Assembly (NCBI GenBank): GCA_947176875.1
Contig: CAMWSI010000023.1
Location: 1-8,985, forward strand
DNA length: 8,985 nucleotides
Direction: 5' to 3'
From: an uncultured Bacteroidales bacterium
GTDB taxonomy: Bacteria > Bacteroidota > Bacteroidia > Bacteroidales > P3
In this document: piece by piece, positions 7,386 to 8,985 of the stretch
Numbering within the stretch: the stretch's first letter is position 1
Layout of the letters: every line of letters begins with the position of its first letter
Translations under genes and position numbers: made by a program
The notes under the pieces: generated by a model
Database searches by the model: none
Told to the model about the DNA's origin: nothing
What the model saw: only the letters and a program-made list of their open reading frames with translations

Positions 7386-8378
7386 TTAATCTTTGTCTAA
7401 TTTATATTTCTGTACGTTCATGCCGAACTCCAGTTTCTTGTCTTTTACCAAGGCTTCGAGTTCCGTCAGCGACTTCTTGCCGAAGTTTCTGAATTTGAGC
7501 AAGTCCGCCTTGTGGAAAGCCACGAGGTCGCCCAATGTCTCCACTTCCGCCGATTTGAGGCAATTCAAGGCGCGGACGGAAAGCTCCAGGTCGGACAATT
7601 TGGTTTTGAGCAATTGACGCAAGTGCAAATCGCCTTCATCCAACGGCTCGGACGTCTCTTCATGGCCTTCTTCAAACTGAATCTTTTCGTCAGAGAACAG
7701 CATGAAATGGTAAATCAGAATCTTGGCCGCCTCTTTCAGCGCATCTTTCGGCGAAATGGAACCATCGGTCAGAATGGTCAACACCAACTTTTCATAGTCG
7801 GTCTTCTGTTCCACGCGGAAGTTGTCCGTCTCGTATTCCACATTCTTGATCGGCGTGTGAATCGAGTCGATGGCGATGGTGCCGACAGGGTCGGACGCAT
7901 TCTTGTTCTCGTCGGCGGGAACATAGCCTCTGCCTTTTTGAATCGTCAGATCCATCGTCAGTTTTACACTGGGTTCCATATGGCAAATTTCGAGATCGGG
8001 ATTCAGAACCTGAAAACCGTTCAGGAAATTATTCAGATGACCGGCTTTGAATACGCTCTGGTTCGAAATGACAACATGGATTTTCTCGCTGTCCACGTCG
8101 GCAATCTGTTGTTTGAATCGAACCTGTTTGAAGTTCAGCACCATGTTGATGACGTCTTCCACCACACCTGTAATCGTGGCGAATTCGTGCTGAACGCCTT
8201 CAATCCGTACGGACGTGATGGCGAAGCCCTCTAACGAGGAAATCAGGATACGGCGCAACGCGTTGCCGATCGTAATCCCATAGCCCGGTTCCAACGGACG
8301 AAACTCAAAAACCCCCTTCTTATCATCCAAGCTGACGACATTGACTTTGTCCGGTTTTTGAAAAGCTAAAATGGCCAT
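7386..8378 (-). CDS. rpoA: DNA-directed RNA polymerase subunit alpha
   Basis: This complete 330-residue alpha subunit dimerises to nucleate RNA polymerase assembly and contacts upstream DNA and activators. The N-terminal assembly domain (about 1-235) shows [32 protein letters not shown] sequence at about 28-55 and the conserved EFATITGV (65-72). A linker rich in acidic residues (about 240-252) leads to the C-terminal domain. In that domain VRALNCLK places Arg269 at the position of E. coli Arg265, the key UP-element contact, with Asn272 and Lys275 also kept; FGKKS (299-303) matches the second DNA-contact helix. UP-element type binding is therefore chemically possible. The gene lies between rpsD (50-base gap) and rplQ (27-base gap), the standard end of the alpha operon. 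The 50-base gap before it has no recognisable promoter or hairpin. Confidence 0.99.
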   Translation of the reverse strand: MAILAFQKPDKVNVVSLDDKKGVFEFRPLEPGYGITIGNALRRILISSLEGFAITSVRIEGVQHEFATITGVVEDVINMVLNFKQVRFKQQIADVDSEKIHVVISNQSVFKAGHLNNFLNGFQVLNPDLEICHMEPSVKLTMDLTIQKGRGYVPADENKNASDPVGTIAIDSIHTPIKNVEYETDNFRVEQKTDYEKLVLTILTDGSISPKDALKEAAKILIYHFMLFSDEKIQFEEGHEETSEPLDEGDLHLRQLLKTKLSDLELSVRALNCLKSAEVETLGDLVAFHKADLLKFRNFGKKSLTELEALVKDKKLEFGMNVQKYKLDKD

Positions 8379-8428
8379 TTATTTTCTATTTAGGTTTACT
8401 AATTATTGGAGAACGTCTCTATTTACGA

Positions 8429-8985
8429 TTACTTGGAGTACAACTCGACGATGAGCTGTTCCTTGATCGTTTCGGGGATATTCTCTCTTTCGGGGTAGTT
8501 CAGGAACTTACCGCGCATGGCGGCACCGTCCCATTCCAACCAGTTGTAACTATTGGTTCTGCCAGCCAAAGAATCTGTAATCACTTCCAACGATTTGGAA
8601 CGTTCGCGGACTTCCACCATATCGCCGGGTTTGAGCTGATAGGAGGGGATATTCACCACATTGCCGTTTACCATGATATGACGGTGGCTTACGAGCTGAC
8701 GGGCCGCGCTGCGTGTCGGGGCGATGCCCAGACGATAGACCGTGTTGTCCAGACGAGATTCGATAAGTTGCAACAATACCTCACCGGTAATACCGGTTTT
8801 GCTGGCGGCCTGATGGAAAATCTTACGGAATTGCTTTTCCAGAATGCCGTAAGTGTATTTAGCCTTTTGTTTTTCCTGCAACTGAATGCCGTATTCGGAC
8901 TGTTTGCCGCGGCGTTTGTTGGGACCGTGCTGGCCCGGCGCATAGTTCTTTCTCTCCAAAACCTTGTCCGCGCCGAAGATAGGTT
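8429..8985 (-). CDS. rpsD: 30S ribosomal protein S4, 5' end outside the window
   Basis: The 184 visible residues begin [20 protein letters not shown] and end IVELYSK, the classic S4 C-terminus. S4 binds 16S rRNA early in small-subunit assembly and helps keep decoding accurate. APGQHG and [26 protein letters not shown] mark the N-terminal domain. The S4 RNA-binding domain runs from [24 protein letters not shown] through the [14 protein letters not shown] segment. Compared with Bacteroidales S4 of about 200 residues, roughly 17 N-terminal residues (usually starting MARY) lie beyond 8985. The TTG at 8959 is an internal leucine codon, not a start, because conserved S4 sequence continues upstream of it. 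E. coli S4 represses its own operon by binding a leader pseudoknot; the corresponding region here would lie upstream and cannot be judged. Confidence 0.98.
   Translation of the reverse strand, partial: PIFGADKVLERKNYAPGQHGPNKRRGKQSEYGIQLQEKQKAKYTYGILEKQFRKIFHQAASKTGITGEVLLQLIESRLDNTVYRLGIAPTRSAARQLVSHRHIMVNGNVVNIPSYQLKPGDMVEVRERSKSLEVITDSLAGRTNSYNWLEWDGAAMRGKFLNYPERENIPETIKEQLIVELYSK

Noticed and set aside
7512..8234. Plus-strand open frame of 240 codons antisense to rpoA
   Set aside because: It is a mirror of strongly conserved alpha-subunit sequence; no evidence of its own.
8957..8959. TTG as the start of rpsD
   Set aside because: Conserved S4 sequence (PIFGADKV) continues upstream to the window edge, so the gene is partial rather than short.

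Overview
This window reads as chromosomal core-genome DNA from a member of the Bacteroidota, most likely the order Bacteroidales. The evidence is the S4, L17, alpha-subunit and enolase sequences, the combination of a PSP1-domain (RicT-like) protein with a GldH-type lipoprotein, the A-rich leaders with weak Shine-Dalgarno sequences, and a match to the Bacteroidetes promoter -7 box (TAnnTTTG). By eye the base composition is moderately G+C-rich for this order. The family or genus cannot be fixed from the sequence alone.

Every supported gene is on the minus strand, so the region is read from high to low coordinates. First comes the end of the ribosomal-protein/RNA-polymerase operon: rpsD (5' end outside the window), rpoA and rplQ, closed by a strong intrinsic terminator at 6777-6814. 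Next is eno (enolase), with a likely promoter of its own and a second intrinsic terminator at 5370-5401. Then comes a large outer-membrane protein that fuses a patatin lipase domain to a POTRA domain and an Omp85-type barrel. Last is a tight unit, holB (clamp-loader delta'), ricT-like PSP1 gene and gldH-like lipoprotein gene. It has a good Bacteroidetes-type promoter just before holB, and its genes overlap by 8 and 20 bases; gldH runs off the left edge.

Functionally the window is housekeeping: translation and transcription machinery, glycolysis, replication clamp loading, an Fe-S-type PSP1 protein, and two cell-envelope proteins. I see no mobile element, CRISPR array, tRNA, rRNA or phage gene, and no gap over 300 bases without a gene. 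I did not find a new multi-gene system. The most interesting points are the holB-ricT adjacency shared with Bacillus; an exactly in-frame A_AAA_AAG slippery heptamer in the A-tract where holB meets ricT; a 21-bp in-frame tandem repeat in the tail of the PSP1 gene; and a terminator sitting 24 bases before the patatin gene with no obvious promoter after it.
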